Below, one piece after another: positions 34,253-46,067 of a stretch of 64,000 nucleotides of DNA. Below the pieces are notes generated by a model. The model did not search any database, was not told the origin of the DNA, and worked only from the letters and a program-made list of their open reading frames with translations. Made by a program: the position numbers and the translations under genes. Each line of letters begins with the position of its first letter. Position 1 is the first letter of the stretch. The DNA comes from Acholoe squamosa (taxonomy: Eukaryota; Annelida; Polychaeta; Phyllodocida; Polynoidae): assembly GCA_949317995.1 (NCBI GenBank), contig OX439036.1:111021669-111085668 (forward strand). Reading direction: 5' to 3'.

Positions 34253-34985
34253 CTAGTAATACCTTAGCACTTTGTCCCCTAGATTAAAACGTATCATTTG
34301 AGCAATAGTGTCGTAACCCACCTTTTGCCATTTAGCATTTTTCAGTAGTTCATTTCGAACTACTTTGTATGCCTGTTTAAAACTGTCCCAGAGTGATTCC
34401 ACAAAGAGCACAGTGCAAGGAGCTTCCGGATCAATTCCAACCACACCATACCCCAAGCCAGCGGGCATAAATATGTCCTCACCGAACTCCCTACCTTGAT
34501 CACTGTACATCATGAGGGGTACACCTAAATGTAGCACCCAGCCTTTTACAAATGCTTTAGCACATGTAGCGGCCTTATGATTTGGAAGGGGAAACACCCG
34601 AGTATACTTCGTGTAATCGTCTGTCATGACCATCATACATGTATTCTCCTTAGGTGTCGTTTTGAATCCACTTATGATGTCGATTGCTACACGAGCAAAT
34701 CTTAGACCAAACAGCTCCTGGGACAAGAGTAACTTGCCCATGCAGGGTCCTGGCTTGTTTTTACAACAGTCGGGACAAGTTGCAATCAACTGAAGTAGGT
34801 CGCTCCTCTTCCCTGGCCAGTAATATCGTCTTTGCAGATATTCAATGGATCCCGTAATGGCCACTCGTTTGGTGTCCATGACAATAATACATGATATCCC
34901 TTCTCATCGAGGTAGGAATCACGTTTTGCAATAGCTTATTGCCAGTAGAAGTGGTTTTCCATCTGCACAATAAAGACGAGAGATC
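34253..34985 (-). pseudogene. Ty3/gypsy integrase fragment, catalytic Glu region deleted
   Basis: From ~34,985 the frame reads LLCRWKTTS, then the HHCC domain (HGHQTSGHYGIH, frame break near 34,860, then CPDCCKNK). The core keeps the first Asp (VAIDIISGF) and the second (YSDQGREF). It then jumps to LWDSFKQAYKVVRNELL and RFNLGDKVLRYY, the start of the C-terminal domain, so the segment with the catalytic Glu is missing. It cannot be active. Its upstream end abuts the Harbinger transposase sequence, which marks an insertion or rearrangement junction at about 34,980. Confidence 0.8.
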
Positions 34986-35264
34986 GACATGGAGCCAGAG
35001 GGGGCTAGGGACGTTGTGATGGCAATCATTTGTCTCCACAACTTTCTCAAATCTAAGGTTCCTAACTGCTACACCTCTAAACCAGAGACTGACTGGGAGG
35101 ACAAGGATTACAACCTCCACCGTGGTGAGTGGAGGAAGGAAATTGAACTTGTCTCCACAGACCGACGTCTCACCAAAAAAAATCACTCTCAGTATGTCAG
35201 GCAGGTGAGGGAGCGCCTTACGTACTGGTGTCTCACTAAAGAAGGCGAATGCCCCTGGCCCTGA
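34984..35264 (+). pseudogene. PIF/Harbinger transposase C-terminus
   Basis: 91 residues from ATG 34989: VVMAIICLHNFLK, then an acidic DWEDKDYN, GEWRKE, an RRL...VRQVRERLTYWCL helix and a terminal GECPWP-stop. This is the conserved last ~90 residues of DDE_4 (PIF/Harbinger) transposases, which cut and paste the element. The catalytic core upstream is absent because the gypsy integrase fragment begins at about 34,980. It converges with the MADF ORF at 36477-39406, the two-gene layout of Harbinger elements. Confidence 0.8.
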
Positions 35265-36476
35265 AGCAGTGCAGAAGCCTCTCTTCTATGGCGACTGAAC
35301 AGTGTGTATTATATTAATATTTTAGGTACCTTGACTTTGTCTTGCTTTTGTGTACATGTGACATGAGTTGAGATTTAAGAACGACCAATGGAAAACAAAG
35401 TACAAGACAGAATCAAAATGTCACGGTGGATCTGCTTTGTGTACATGTATGATGATTTTTATATTAAAGGACACAAGAGAAAATATGTAATTCAAACAAG
35501 AAAGTCTAACTTTATTAAGAAAAAAACAACTGCAAAATAGATACGTAGAACTGTTTTGGTGCCTTTTTGATACAACATCTACCTTGGCCTTCACTCATCA
35601 GACTGTCCAAAAAATTGTCTGTCACAACTTTTAACAAAATCGAATTCTTTTTGAGTACATTTTCATGTACATGTACGAGTAGGATACGCAACTACAGTTG
35701 CCTACAAGATAACCTACAGTCATCTCGTGTTCATAGTATATAGATATATGTCAGGAAAGCCACATGCTATATTGATACCTGAAACATGCAAGAATCTTAA
35801 TGTCAGATCTGATTAGTCCACACCGTGCGATTGTTTAATGAGGTCTTTCAGACTGATATTTGTTGTCCTTCTCCACGACAATGTATTTGCACAGGTTCAA
35901 ACATGTTTTGTATGACTGCTGTGATCTAGTTTTATAATGGACGGACCACATAATAACACATGATATCCTGTGAAATATTATAGCTGTAAGGAAGTCTTGG
36001 ATTGACTTCATCAGATTTATCTTTGTGCACTTCAGGTGTGCTCTGATCGGTCTGATTTCAGACAAGCAGAATCAAAATAAAGTATCCAGTTCAAAAGATG
36101 TGAAAGTTGTACTTTGATTATTCATTGACTAGAGTAAAATAAGAACACATGCACTAGCCTGTCATGGCTACTCTTCTTCAGCAACTAATCATAGTCCTAG
36201 AAATTAGTTGCTATGCAACAAAGTTTAAGTCTGGGATAAAAGTTGAAGTCTGGAATAAAATAGTTAAAAATAAATGATTCCCTCTCAAAGTGGAATAAAG
36301 AATCGTTAAACAAAAATCTAACTAAAATACTGAACAAAATGGTCCAACTTTTTCGACCGATGGACCAGAGGACCGTCAGTGGTTTTCAGATATTGAAAAA
36401 TAAGTCCTATCACAAATCACATTTCTTTAATTTTCATCGGCCTCTATGGCTTCAAATAAATATTGTGTGAAATGCA
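35265..36476. other. Harbinger intergenic region
   Basis: Non-coding DNA between the two convergent ORFs. GACCGATGG near 36,356 resembles the subterminal motif at 39.5-39.8 kb. Confidence 0.5.
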
Positions 36477-39406
36477 TCACTTTCCTCTTTTCTTGGGAGT
36501 GAGTTCACGCAGGTAAGGGACAAGGGTTTTCACCCATTTTGTGTCTGCACAGTCGGATTCATCATCTGCATGAGTGTGACGTGCCATATCTCTTCCTAGA
36601 TTTGCCAAACCCTCAGTCATTATAGCTAGCTGGTTAGTTTTTTCCGTTAAGGTCTTCTGAATATCCTTCTTCTCATTCGATTTTTTTTGCTCATTGACCC
36701 GCCGATAATTTGCACCTTGCTGCATAAACCATTCTGTATTGTCTATATCACTGTAATCCGATGAATAATTCTTTTGAAGACGTTCCTTCTTTCTCATGGC
36801 CTCCGACTGCTGTTTCTTTCTGGCTTCCATTTCCTGTTTCTTTTTTATTTCTAACTCCTTTTTTTTCAGCCTCTATATCCTCTTTCTGTTTTAATTTGGC
36901 ATTAGAGACAGGATAAGAGATGGTCGGATTCTTAGCTTTCTCAGCCACTACATCCTCTTTGCTTTTACTACTTTGCCCTTTCACAGGTGCCTTACCTCCA
37001 CCCTTCTGAACCCCAGACGTTGAGGCAACCTCCTTGGTCTGTTTTTGTTGCCTAGGCGACCGACGGGCCGACTGGCCGACTGAACAGGTTCGAAATCGTC
37101 CTCATCATTGTCATTGTCAGTGATATCAATAATTTATCTAGACAGTGCTTCCTTCTTAGATAAGAACTTTCTCTCTGGAGGCTTACTCCTCTCTATAGGA
37201 GGAAGTTCATCACCCTCGTCCATCTGTGTCAGATCAACTGCCTCCACCACATCCTTGGATTTCACACCCAGCGTCTTGGCAGCAGCAGAAGTCTGAAATA
37301 TATCAATGACATGATAATTTATTTACCTGTAATGTGGCAAAGAAATGTAATAAAATAAATCTTAATTCATGTACTATACAATATAGAAAATAAGGCCCAA
37401 CATACAGAAAAATATGTGACCCCAATAACCAGTCGGTCGTAACAGAAAATTTCTAATGTTTCTAGTTCATGATGTACACTCACCAAAATAAAACGTGTTT
37501 TTTTGGACTTTGGGCTAGACAAGTCCCTTATCCTCTTTGGGCTCTCATCTGGAGTGTCATCAGTAATGATCAACTTCCTCTTGTAATTTGACAAAGTTTT
37601 ATGCAACGCTGGTTTACCCCTCATGAAACTACACAACCTGAGAATCTCTTCATGCCTGGCTGTAGTGTCTCCTCTGCCAGATCCACTAGGGTGGTCTTTG
37701 ATCAGCTTAGTGTACTGCGTCCTCAAAGTATTCATGCGCGTCCTGACATCTTTTGCTGGCAAAAGACAAAAAAGAATAATTTATGATCCTATTGTTATCA
37801 GAAGCGATTCTAAAGTGATACTGCAATTTACATTTTGATATATATAAAACAAAATTAAATTGTTTTGATGAAAAGTACAGGAACTGAAGAAAAAATAAAA
37901 AAATTTTTATACAGAAGTCAGAAAGCTACTCACGTTTCATATTCAGTATAGCTGCAAATCGGCGTATGGTGTCATCCCTCAGATTCCGATCTCTATGCTG
38001 CTTATGGCTCATGACATATAAATGTCTTTCTTCTGCCCACAATTGGCACAACTCCTCCTCTTTCCCACCCTTCCACAAATCTTTGGACGGAGTATCTGGC
38101 ATGCCACCAAATTCGTCATCTAGAACTAAGTTCTCTTCTTTGCTATAGTCAATTTCGTCGGGATCATCAGCCAGATAATCTGATCCGATTCCGACCTTGG
38201 GGGGGGGTGTTTTCCAGCTCGCTGTTAGTAAGTGATCGTTCTAGTTGTTTTTTTAGTTTTTTCTTGTTATAAGCAGCCAACTTTTTTGCTATTTCAGCCA
38301 TCTCTTGTTTCTCTGCCTCGTCCTCTGAGCTATGTTCACCCTCATCATCTCCATCCTCATCGTCGTCATCATCATCACCATCTCGTCCTCCAGACTTTGG
38401 GGTGGAAGTAAGTCGGTCGGAATGACCATAAGGGTTAGAAGTCAGTTCAAAGCTAACTTTTCTCCCGAGGTACTCATCTTCTCCACACGATTTATTGTCA
38501 GAAAGGTATGGTGTGGCGGGTCTACTGTGAGGGGTTTTTCTGTTTGAAGGAGTCACAGCATTACCCTCTTCATCTATATTATCATCACACTTGTCCTTTG
38601 CAGAATCGTCCAATGTCACTAATTTTTTTCTCTTGGTAATGTTCTGCGTCTGTGATTTCTTGTAATCACTGTGTGAGTCACCTTCTTCCTCATGGAAGTG
38701 GTCCTCTAACTTTTTCAATGGAGAAGGTCTGCTCTCTGCACATGAAGAAGTCTTCTTGACTATGTTGGCCGACGAGCTGGAGGACCCCTGGAGATGAAAA
38801 TGAAATGAATTTATAAATTTTTTTCTTTACACAAAATATACATGCACAGCACAGTACTTTTACAAAAGTTGTCGTACAGCAACGTGTAGAATTAATAAGG
38901 CCGTGATAAATAACAGAAAATGTGTGTGTGCCATCGGCTTAGGAAGTCGGTTCTGAAATCTTATGGGCTGGGGAGGTACAACGAGGGGGGGACGGCACAT
39001 CATAGGATTCATCAAAATGCCTAGATTTTAGAACATAGGCACACCCTTACACGAGATAAAATGTAAATACGGTTCTCATTGACAATTAGGACTGTGTTCA
39101 CCTACAGAGAGAAAATCTGCCTTCTTCATATAGGATAGCGGTAGAAATAGTATGGACATATCACACCGAGCGAAAACCTACCTCAGATGCCTGTTTTTTC
39201 CTTGGACGACCGCGCCTGCCGAGTCCGAACGGTCCAGTTGGGGGTGGTAAGTCGTCAGATGTGTCTGTTTGCGACTCCCTGTGATGCTCTGTTCTCTCAT
39301 CTTCTTGTTCTGTAGGTTTTGTTCTACACCTCCTTCTAGTCATCGTCCCCAGAGCCTTTCTTGTTCCCTTCTTGCCCATGTCGGCTTGATTTTGGCGACC
39401 CGCCAT
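36477..39406 (-). pseudogene. MADF/Myb-SANT-like DNA-binding ORF of Harbinger element
   Basis: Four exons with consistent phases: 39406-39182 (75 codons, AT-hook GRRGRPRK; donor GAG|GTAGGT), 38787-37934 (donor AAAC|GTGAGT), 37755-37484 (donor TTG|GTGAGT) and 37292-36477. An acidic Asp/Glu-rich stretch is encoded near 38,340-38,400. The MADF-like domain spans exons 2-3 (LCQLWAEERHLYVM...AILNMK, then VRTRMNTLRTQYTKLIKDH). The C-terminus is a Lys/Glu coiled coil ending TPKKRGK. Such proteins help Harbinger transposase bind element ends. Breaks: a C9 run at 38,202-38,210 (8 would keep frame), an A8 run near 36,865, one more shift near 37,060, and a TAA at ~37,135. Inactive, unless the homopolymer changes are assembly errors. 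Confidence 0.7.
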
Positions 39407-39529
39407 TTTGATTGGAGTACGGACAAACCAAAGGTCACATGACTGCATCGTGATGCAAACGAGCAATGCGCCACCTATCTTATGAGAGGAGAACAGGTGT
39501 TTCCATACTAAAACGGTAGATGGCGTAGC

Positions 39530-39840
39530 GGTATGTCGGTCAGTCGGAATATACCAATAATTTATGATTTTTTATAAATGGTCGGATTAAGGGTAAATGG
39601 GATTAAATCGTCATACTTCCTCTAAATAGAACTCGGATCAATGGTTCCACAGCCATTAATCGGTCTAAATAAAATTTAGTATAATTGCTCTTCAGTTATT
39701 TTCGATCGGTCGGGTGCAAATCGGTCGGAATAAGGTCTGTGGAGCCAACTTTTGGTCCAATCGCTCAATCTAGTTTCATGGGAAAGGTGTCGGATTACAG
39801 CTATTACGACCGATTTTTCTCTGTGGAACCAGCGCAATAT
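39530..39840. repeat. Harbinger subterminal repeats (TCGGTCGGA / CTGTGGAACC)
   Basis: Repeated TCGGTCGG words (39,535, 39,706, 39,721). A composite of GACCGATT and CTGTGGAACC occurs inverted at 39,641-39,666 and direct at 39,808-39,831, with a related copy at 39,721-39,748. It lies just upstream of the MADF ORF, where transposase or MADF binding sites would be. Confidence 0.5.
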
Positions 39841-40097
39841 TATCATGTGCTGAGTTTTTTTTCTTTATATATTCTTTATACAGGTGGATTTGTGCTATCT
39901 TTGTTTGGTTAAGAGAATAAAGTAATCATTTTATTCTAATGTCTTCCAAATAGGTTTACAAAGCGGAATTCCACTAAAAGATTTCAATTCTAACATGAAT
40001 GTATAAAGAGACCAACCTATTTCCAATGGTGGGTGGGTCTTGGGCCTTTTGTACTCTAAATACCTGTGAAGTAGCTATAAAGATAGGGTTCAAAAAT

Positions 40098-41864
40098 GCG
40101 TTAGTCAACGCTTCATAGACTATACAAGAGCAGATTTTACCTTATTTTCAGAAGAAGTGAGCTATTCTTTTGCTTTTTATTCAATTTTTTTTTTCAATTC
40201 AGTATCTTTGTAATTATTTGAAAGTGCTGACTTCAGATTGTATGAGGGACTTAGTTTTCAGTTAGAAGTGCCATTGACATGCAATCTATTTCAATGATGA
40301 TTATCACTATTACCATGATGATATTTCAAATATATCGATATTCAGAAAAGAATGAAATCATAGGACAAAAATGAAAGGACTGGTAGATTTTAACTCCATT
40401 TCCACTCCTCAGCTCCTATATGAGTACAAGTGACAACTGATCCTCATCCTAGGGCAGTGACCAAAGGTGATATCCCACTTTTCAGACCTAAGGTATTATC
40501 AGCCACCAGGCAGTTGACTCATGAATATTCCATATTATCAATGGATATGGATTCCAAAATTGTCTTTGGCCATAATTCTGGTTCTATTTGGAATAATTTC
40601 AAAATTCTTTCACGATTTAAAATAGCTTGTGCTTGGGATAGAGGCCCATATCATATTTTATCAATATAATTTTTTTATTAATGCGATAATCATGAGTCCA
40701 GAAATGCTGATACATCAATTCTATTGGTATCAATGACACTCCTATTTTCAGTACCGATATATACTCAATATTTTCGCTGAAAGGAAACAAGTATCTTAAT
40801 TGCATTATTAATATGGATATCAAACACCCATAAGTAGTATAATTTAGCTGTTGGTTAACATCACCAACTGTACTATGACAATTTTACTTGAAAAACTGTG
40901 TATAGCAGACTTACCTTTTATTTGTTATTTTCTTGATGATGTGGCAATTCATGCATCAAATGATTACCACAACATTATAGCTGTAAGCTAACCTCATGTA
41001 TACACGGACTTTGACTTTGAAGGGTATACGTTGACCTACATAAACACAATTTAGATGGGTTTTTTCTCTATATAAGGTAATACTTGAAAAGCCTGACCTA
41101 TAGCCCAATTGTGAGCATGTGGTAAACAATTGACTTCAATGATAAATAGACATCAAAATTTTGAAAAAGAAATTTTATGTAGTTGAGGGTTTAAGGTAGT
41201 TAGATATATACAGAGCACTCGAACTGTGTAGCTGTACATAACCTTTTTGCGTTAGTCAACACTTCAGAGAGATTAAAGTGTCAGTTAACATTACACACCA
41301 TACTGCATGGATTTATGACACCCATTATATAGAGGAACTCTCTTGTTTAAGTATTTTGTTCTATTGATTGAAAGAGATAGTTTATGTGCAAAATAATGAT
41401 GTAAATGCACACAACATGGGTGCTGTGTAGATATTTCTTCTTTTTATGCGTTAGTCAACGCCTCAAGAATTTTGCTGTTAGTCAACATTACATGCAATGT
41501 ACCTTGGATCTATTACCTTATGTATGTATAGCAAATCTCTCTCGTTTCAATATGTTGCTTACATTATTACAAAGAATATCTATGTGTAAAATGAAAACTT
41601 AAATATGCATAACATGGGGGATGTAGAGATAAATAATTTTGTTTCTGGGTTAGTCAATGCTTCGGGAATATTACACAAATATACCATGAAAATGTTTAAT
41701 TGGCTACAGAGGCAAGTGTTTTCCATATTTTCCCAATTCCTTTGTAATACATATGCGTATAGGTAGAAGGTGTTACATAGTAACCTCTAGACGACATTTA
41801 TTGTAATTTTGGCAAAAGCTATAGGGGTTCTTTTTTCATCCATTTATGTGTTAGTCAACGCTTC
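40098..41864 (+). repeat. Box-3 array: GCGTTAGTCAACGCTTC at ~200-bp period
   Basis: The box occurs at 40098, 41249 (one change), 41448 (one change), 41647 (degenerate) and 41848 (one change), so the last four are spaced 199, 199 and 201 bp. The monomers also share a weaker GTTARTCAACATTACA after the box and ATGTGYAAAAT upstream. Between 40,115 and 41,248 only weak box-like words are seen. The arms GCGTT and AACGC are complementary. Confidence 0.7.
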
Positions 41865-42299
41865 GAAAAAATACACAATCTCATTTTAATGCCCATTACC
41901 TGTATTTTAGGAACTAATGAGAGGTTTAAAGCACTCCAGCATTTCATTCATTGTTTATCTATGTGAAAATAATGAAATTGGCTGCATTTTCTTTCCTGAT
42001 TATATTTTCTGTGCCATAGAGCATTCTCTTACTTAGGAAAAATACCTGAAAATATGCTATTTCCACCAGTTTTTTTGTTTCTCACGCAGTTAATATTGTC
42101 CATAGAGAGGCAAAACTATAGACCCAAATGTAACCAAACATGTTATGGACCTGATAGAATCAGTGAAAATTCAATTCAAAGCAATCCTCTCAGATTTATA
42201 ACATAACAAGGCTAAAATGCTAATCTGCTAACAGTTCATGAGAATGACCCTGTCACGTTTCCTTCATTACATCTGGATGTTAGGGGGGTGTTTCTAGAC

Positions 42300-42520
42300 T
42301 GTGCTTATACACCGTATGCTCTTTCGCTTTCTCTCTCTCATTCGTTTTATGTAAACACGATGTATGAACATGAAGGTGATGTAAGTACTTTCTTTCATTT
42401 TCGATATAAGACACGACACACCACTTGTCCACTTATTTTTGGACATCTTAATTATACACCATTTTCTATTTCACTTTCTCTCTCTCTAGTTATATGTAAA
42501 AATGATGTATAGAATAGTCA
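42300..42520 (+). repeat. Two diverged ~158-bp tandem units
   Basis: ACACCGTATGCTCTTTCGC and ACACCATTTTCTATTTCAC are each followed by TTTCTCTCTCTC and a TATGTAAAxACGATGTAT-like word. Confidence 0.55.
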
Positions 42521-43439
42521 AGTATTCTTAAAGTAATCAAATTATTCCTAACCTAGGGTTGACCATTACACAACAGCTAGGCACAAGAAACTGCAGACCT
42601 CAGAAATGCTCTTTGTTACTGTCCACTCTCTCCCTACCTCCACCTTGGATGGATAAGTGACCTCCCCCCCCCTTTCTAACTGCCCAAGGAACATCACTCT
42701 TCTCAATTAGATGGTTTCACCTTAACCCTGCTGCAATTAGTTGATATAGGACCTAAGCCCATGGATTTAGCCATGTCAGGCAGATAAATTGAAAGAATGC
42801 CTGTTTCTAAGCAAATAATCACCATAGCATTAGGGGAATAACAGAAATAAGACTTGAGTTTGTGGGAGTAGTAGGAGGGCAGCAGAAGCTGCCTCAGAGG
42901 TGATTTAATGCAGGGTCATTACTAATGGCTACAACTTGCTTTTACATGTTTATGCATATCTTAGGATTCAGGAAAGTGTTGTTGTACTAATAAAATATTG
43001 TGCATATAATGTGAAACTTGCACTTTTTGAAATCCAATTATAGTGATTGGAGATGTGGTTTGACAGGGATTTTTCCATGCCATGCATATATTGGGTTATA
43101 TAGGCATGGCAGTCCAATGGATGCACAGCTCCTCTAATAGGTCTGCTGTGCAATTATTTTGGTAGCCATGAATTTATATGATTTAATAATGCAGGGCAGT
43201 GGTATCTTTTGACACCTTTGTCAACGAGTCCGTAAATGATGAATAAGGATGAATACAGACGAATCAGGAATCCAGTTTGATATCCACTTTTTTCATTGAA
43301 GTCCACGAGGTATAGTTGGTGATACAGTATAAAGGTGCCCAACAGTGTCCAAGCCTAGCCCTTGAGCTAAGGGCCTTGGTCTCACGTGAGTGTGTGAGGT
43401 ATGAAGTATGGAGGTGGAAAGATGAGTGAGCTGCTCCCT
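42521..43439. other. No gene recognised
   Basis: Short ORFs only; no family motif seen. Confidence 0.4.
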
Positions 43440-43760
43440 CCACAGGTATTTGTAGTAGGAGCTGCTCACCCAGCTCATCCTAAAAATAGTATCAGGTGAG
43501 CTAAATATAGTAACTGGGGAACTCCAGTGCAGGTATGTAGGGGGGATCCCAAACATAGCACTGGGGTTCACAGAGTTCAGTGTGGTTCTAAATATAGCTG
43601 CTGGGAACTCCCGGTATGCTGTGAGCTGCTCATGATCAATGGGCATGTCCTCCAGCAGGAGGAGTTGTTTCTAAACATTGTCTGCTAGGAATTTCCAGCA
43701 TGCAGCGAGCTGCTTGTGATTGACGGCGTATCCTCCAGTGGGAGGAGGCGGGGTCACTGA
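43440..43760 (-). repeat. Imperfect tandem repeats (CTAAAYATAGT...CTGGGAACTCC)
   Basis: Four to five diverged units. The last two, ~75-80 bp each, share GCTGTGAGCTGCT...GATCAATGGG and TCCTCCAGCAGGAGGAG. Origin unknown; a decayed LTR is possible. Confidence 0.5.
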
Positions 43761-43872
43761 GTGCAGTTGACGCCGCCAGCCTTTGGTCTTTGGTATGGTT
43801 TGGCTTGTGGGTAGACTCGGACACTGGGTTACATGGTAGAGTCAAGGTGAAAAATAAATATGATAAGTACAA

Positions 43873-45051
43873 TACCTATAACGGTCTACTGACAAATCCC
43901 CACATTCCTACTCGATTCCACGCGAGGTTTTAAGGAGGAAGTTTGTGAGAAAAGGTCTACTGACAATATGTTTGATGTGTAATAATAGGTATTACATCTT
44001 ATCATTTAAGTTGAAAGTTTACAGTATTAAGGAGATATTTAATATTGTTTTTTTTTTGGTTGAACATGAATAATTTATAAACAGTACAAAACGAAACTGT
44101 GCCAAAGAGGTGTTGTTTGTAATTTTGACAAGAAGAATATGAAAAATTCAGGTCGTGGTAGGATACAAGGGCTGGATTATTTATCTAGCACTAAAATTCA
44201 CACAAGATAAAGGAAATAAAAACTATCCTAAAACATGCAGTTATTGGCTTAAGGCAGACCTTGAGGTAGACGAGTTAATACTGAAGTTTGTTTCAGTACC
44301 GGTAGGCACTTATTATTTAGGTCTTGAGCCAATATACAATACAATATAATAAATAAAAACAGAGGTAAGGTAATTGATGACCGGCAAGTCGATCAATCAT
44401 TCCCTATAATACTGATAAGGCTTAGGGAGTCTGAAGGCTTTTAGGTGATATGTTTAAGGAATTTTATTTATCTGTAGAAGTTTCTGTTAATTTGTAGAAA
44501 GGTTTGTCTTAGTTAATGGAAAATTTAGCATGTTTAGCCTTCAGTCTACCTGGGGTTATCATTGGCTGAAAAGGACAAGGTTAATACAAAAAAAAATAAA
44601 TGGTGGCTCTGGCTGATATTTGGATTGGATCTCAGTTGATCCTGCAAAAATACTGGTTGCCAGCGCTTCCTTGTAAAATTTTTAGAAAAATATAAACTAG
44701 CTAAAACCCATAATTATTTGACATGGTTGGGTTTGAAAAGGTACAGTGTGAGAGAAAAAGAACCTTATGGCATCTTAAGATCACAAAAACCTGCTGCCTG
44801 GCTTGTGGTCTTCATAATGTTCTTGTAAAGGAAAATAAATGTAAAAATGCAGCGTGTTTTCATGGTTATGTATCATAGCCTTATACAAACAAGAAAAACT
44901 GGCTTTAAAAATCAGTTGACTAGGCTGACTGAGTCAGTGTTCATAGTGTCCATGGGCGGTCGGTGAGTGAAGTGTGTCTCTACACTTTTAGTCCATAATT
45001 TTAAAGACAGTTTCAAAAATAAATAAAATAAATAAAGGATGGTTATTGAAA
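43873..45051. other. No gene recognised
   Basis: AT-rich DNA with a 64-codon ORF (44155-44349) of no recognisable family. Confidence 0.4.
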
Positions 45052-45828
45052 TTATTTTCTCCTTCTATGGCGACTTTGGTTTACAAGACCTTTTGGTGGT
45101 GGGTCTTGGTGGTTAAAGACGTTTGGGTTGAGGGAGCGACCTAGTGAGGGTCTTCTCCTGGATCTGGATTTTTTGGTGTTGGGGACAAAGTTTACAATTT
45201 TGCTGAAATGCATTCTGCTAGGCTTGCCTGAGTCAGGGTGCAAATTCAGATCGGAACTGTATGCAGGGTCCATGTTTATTGGTTCTGCTGAGAGGGAGGT
45301 GCTGGAGTCACTATCCTCCTCAGATGAAGATTGGTTTATTTTGGTTAGGGGTCTCCAGACCTGGGGCAAGCCAATTGTTTTGAAAGTTTCTGGTCTATTG
45401 TCTTTGTTGATGTTGCATGGGCAGCTGTAGCTGTACATCAGGTGGGGACAATCTGTTCCCAGGGTGGCAAATCTAGTGGGTGGCCCTATTGGAGAGCAGA
45501 CTCGTGTGCTCCAATGGGGCAGGCCGGTTGGTATGGGCGTGCCTGGTCTGCTGCTGGGAACTCCTGCTGGCCTGTCAATGAGGTCTCCGCCTCCTCGATT
45601 AGGTCGTTGGCCTCTGTATTGAAAAAACAGTGTTTTTGTGGGTCGAAATTGTGCTATGGTACTGGAGATGTTGTTAAAATAGTTTTATTTGAGGGTGGGG
45701 TCGGATTTGGAGCTATTGGGGATGGGGATGATCCCCACATGAAGGTGTTAGGTGGGGCTATCCGGTGGATTGGGCGACCGGGAGAGTCCATTACTAGGTT
45801 ATATGGGGGGTGGCCGGCGGTTAATTGA
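45052..45828 (-). pseudogene. Unidentified coding remnant
   Basis: On the minus strand 45438-45052 encodes 128 residues with a Ser/Asp/Glu-rich stretch (SSSEEDSDSSTS) and a basic tail (KKSRSRRRPS...RHRRRK-stop). Upstream, 45828-45442 is open in protein-like stretches (NDLIEEAETSLTGQQEFPAADQ) interrupted by three stops. Higher GC and charge clustering set it apart from flanking DNA. The family is not recognised; a retroelement Gag or ORF1 tail is possible. Confidence 0.35.
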
Positions 45829-46067
45829 TCCCCACATGAGGATCTTTTTCTTCCCTTTTCTGAGTAAAGGCTAGATAATTATTACATAAATTTTGAGATA
45901 CTGAAAGTGAAAGGTGAATAGCTAGGTAGATATAGAGGTGCAGTAAACATAGTCACTTCATGTACTTAACTACAACCTAGTACAGAATGTAACAGATAAT
46001 AACTCGCTCTGATTAAAACAGAGTCAAATAATATTTCTGTAGATGAAGCTATATAGTTACCCCTCCT

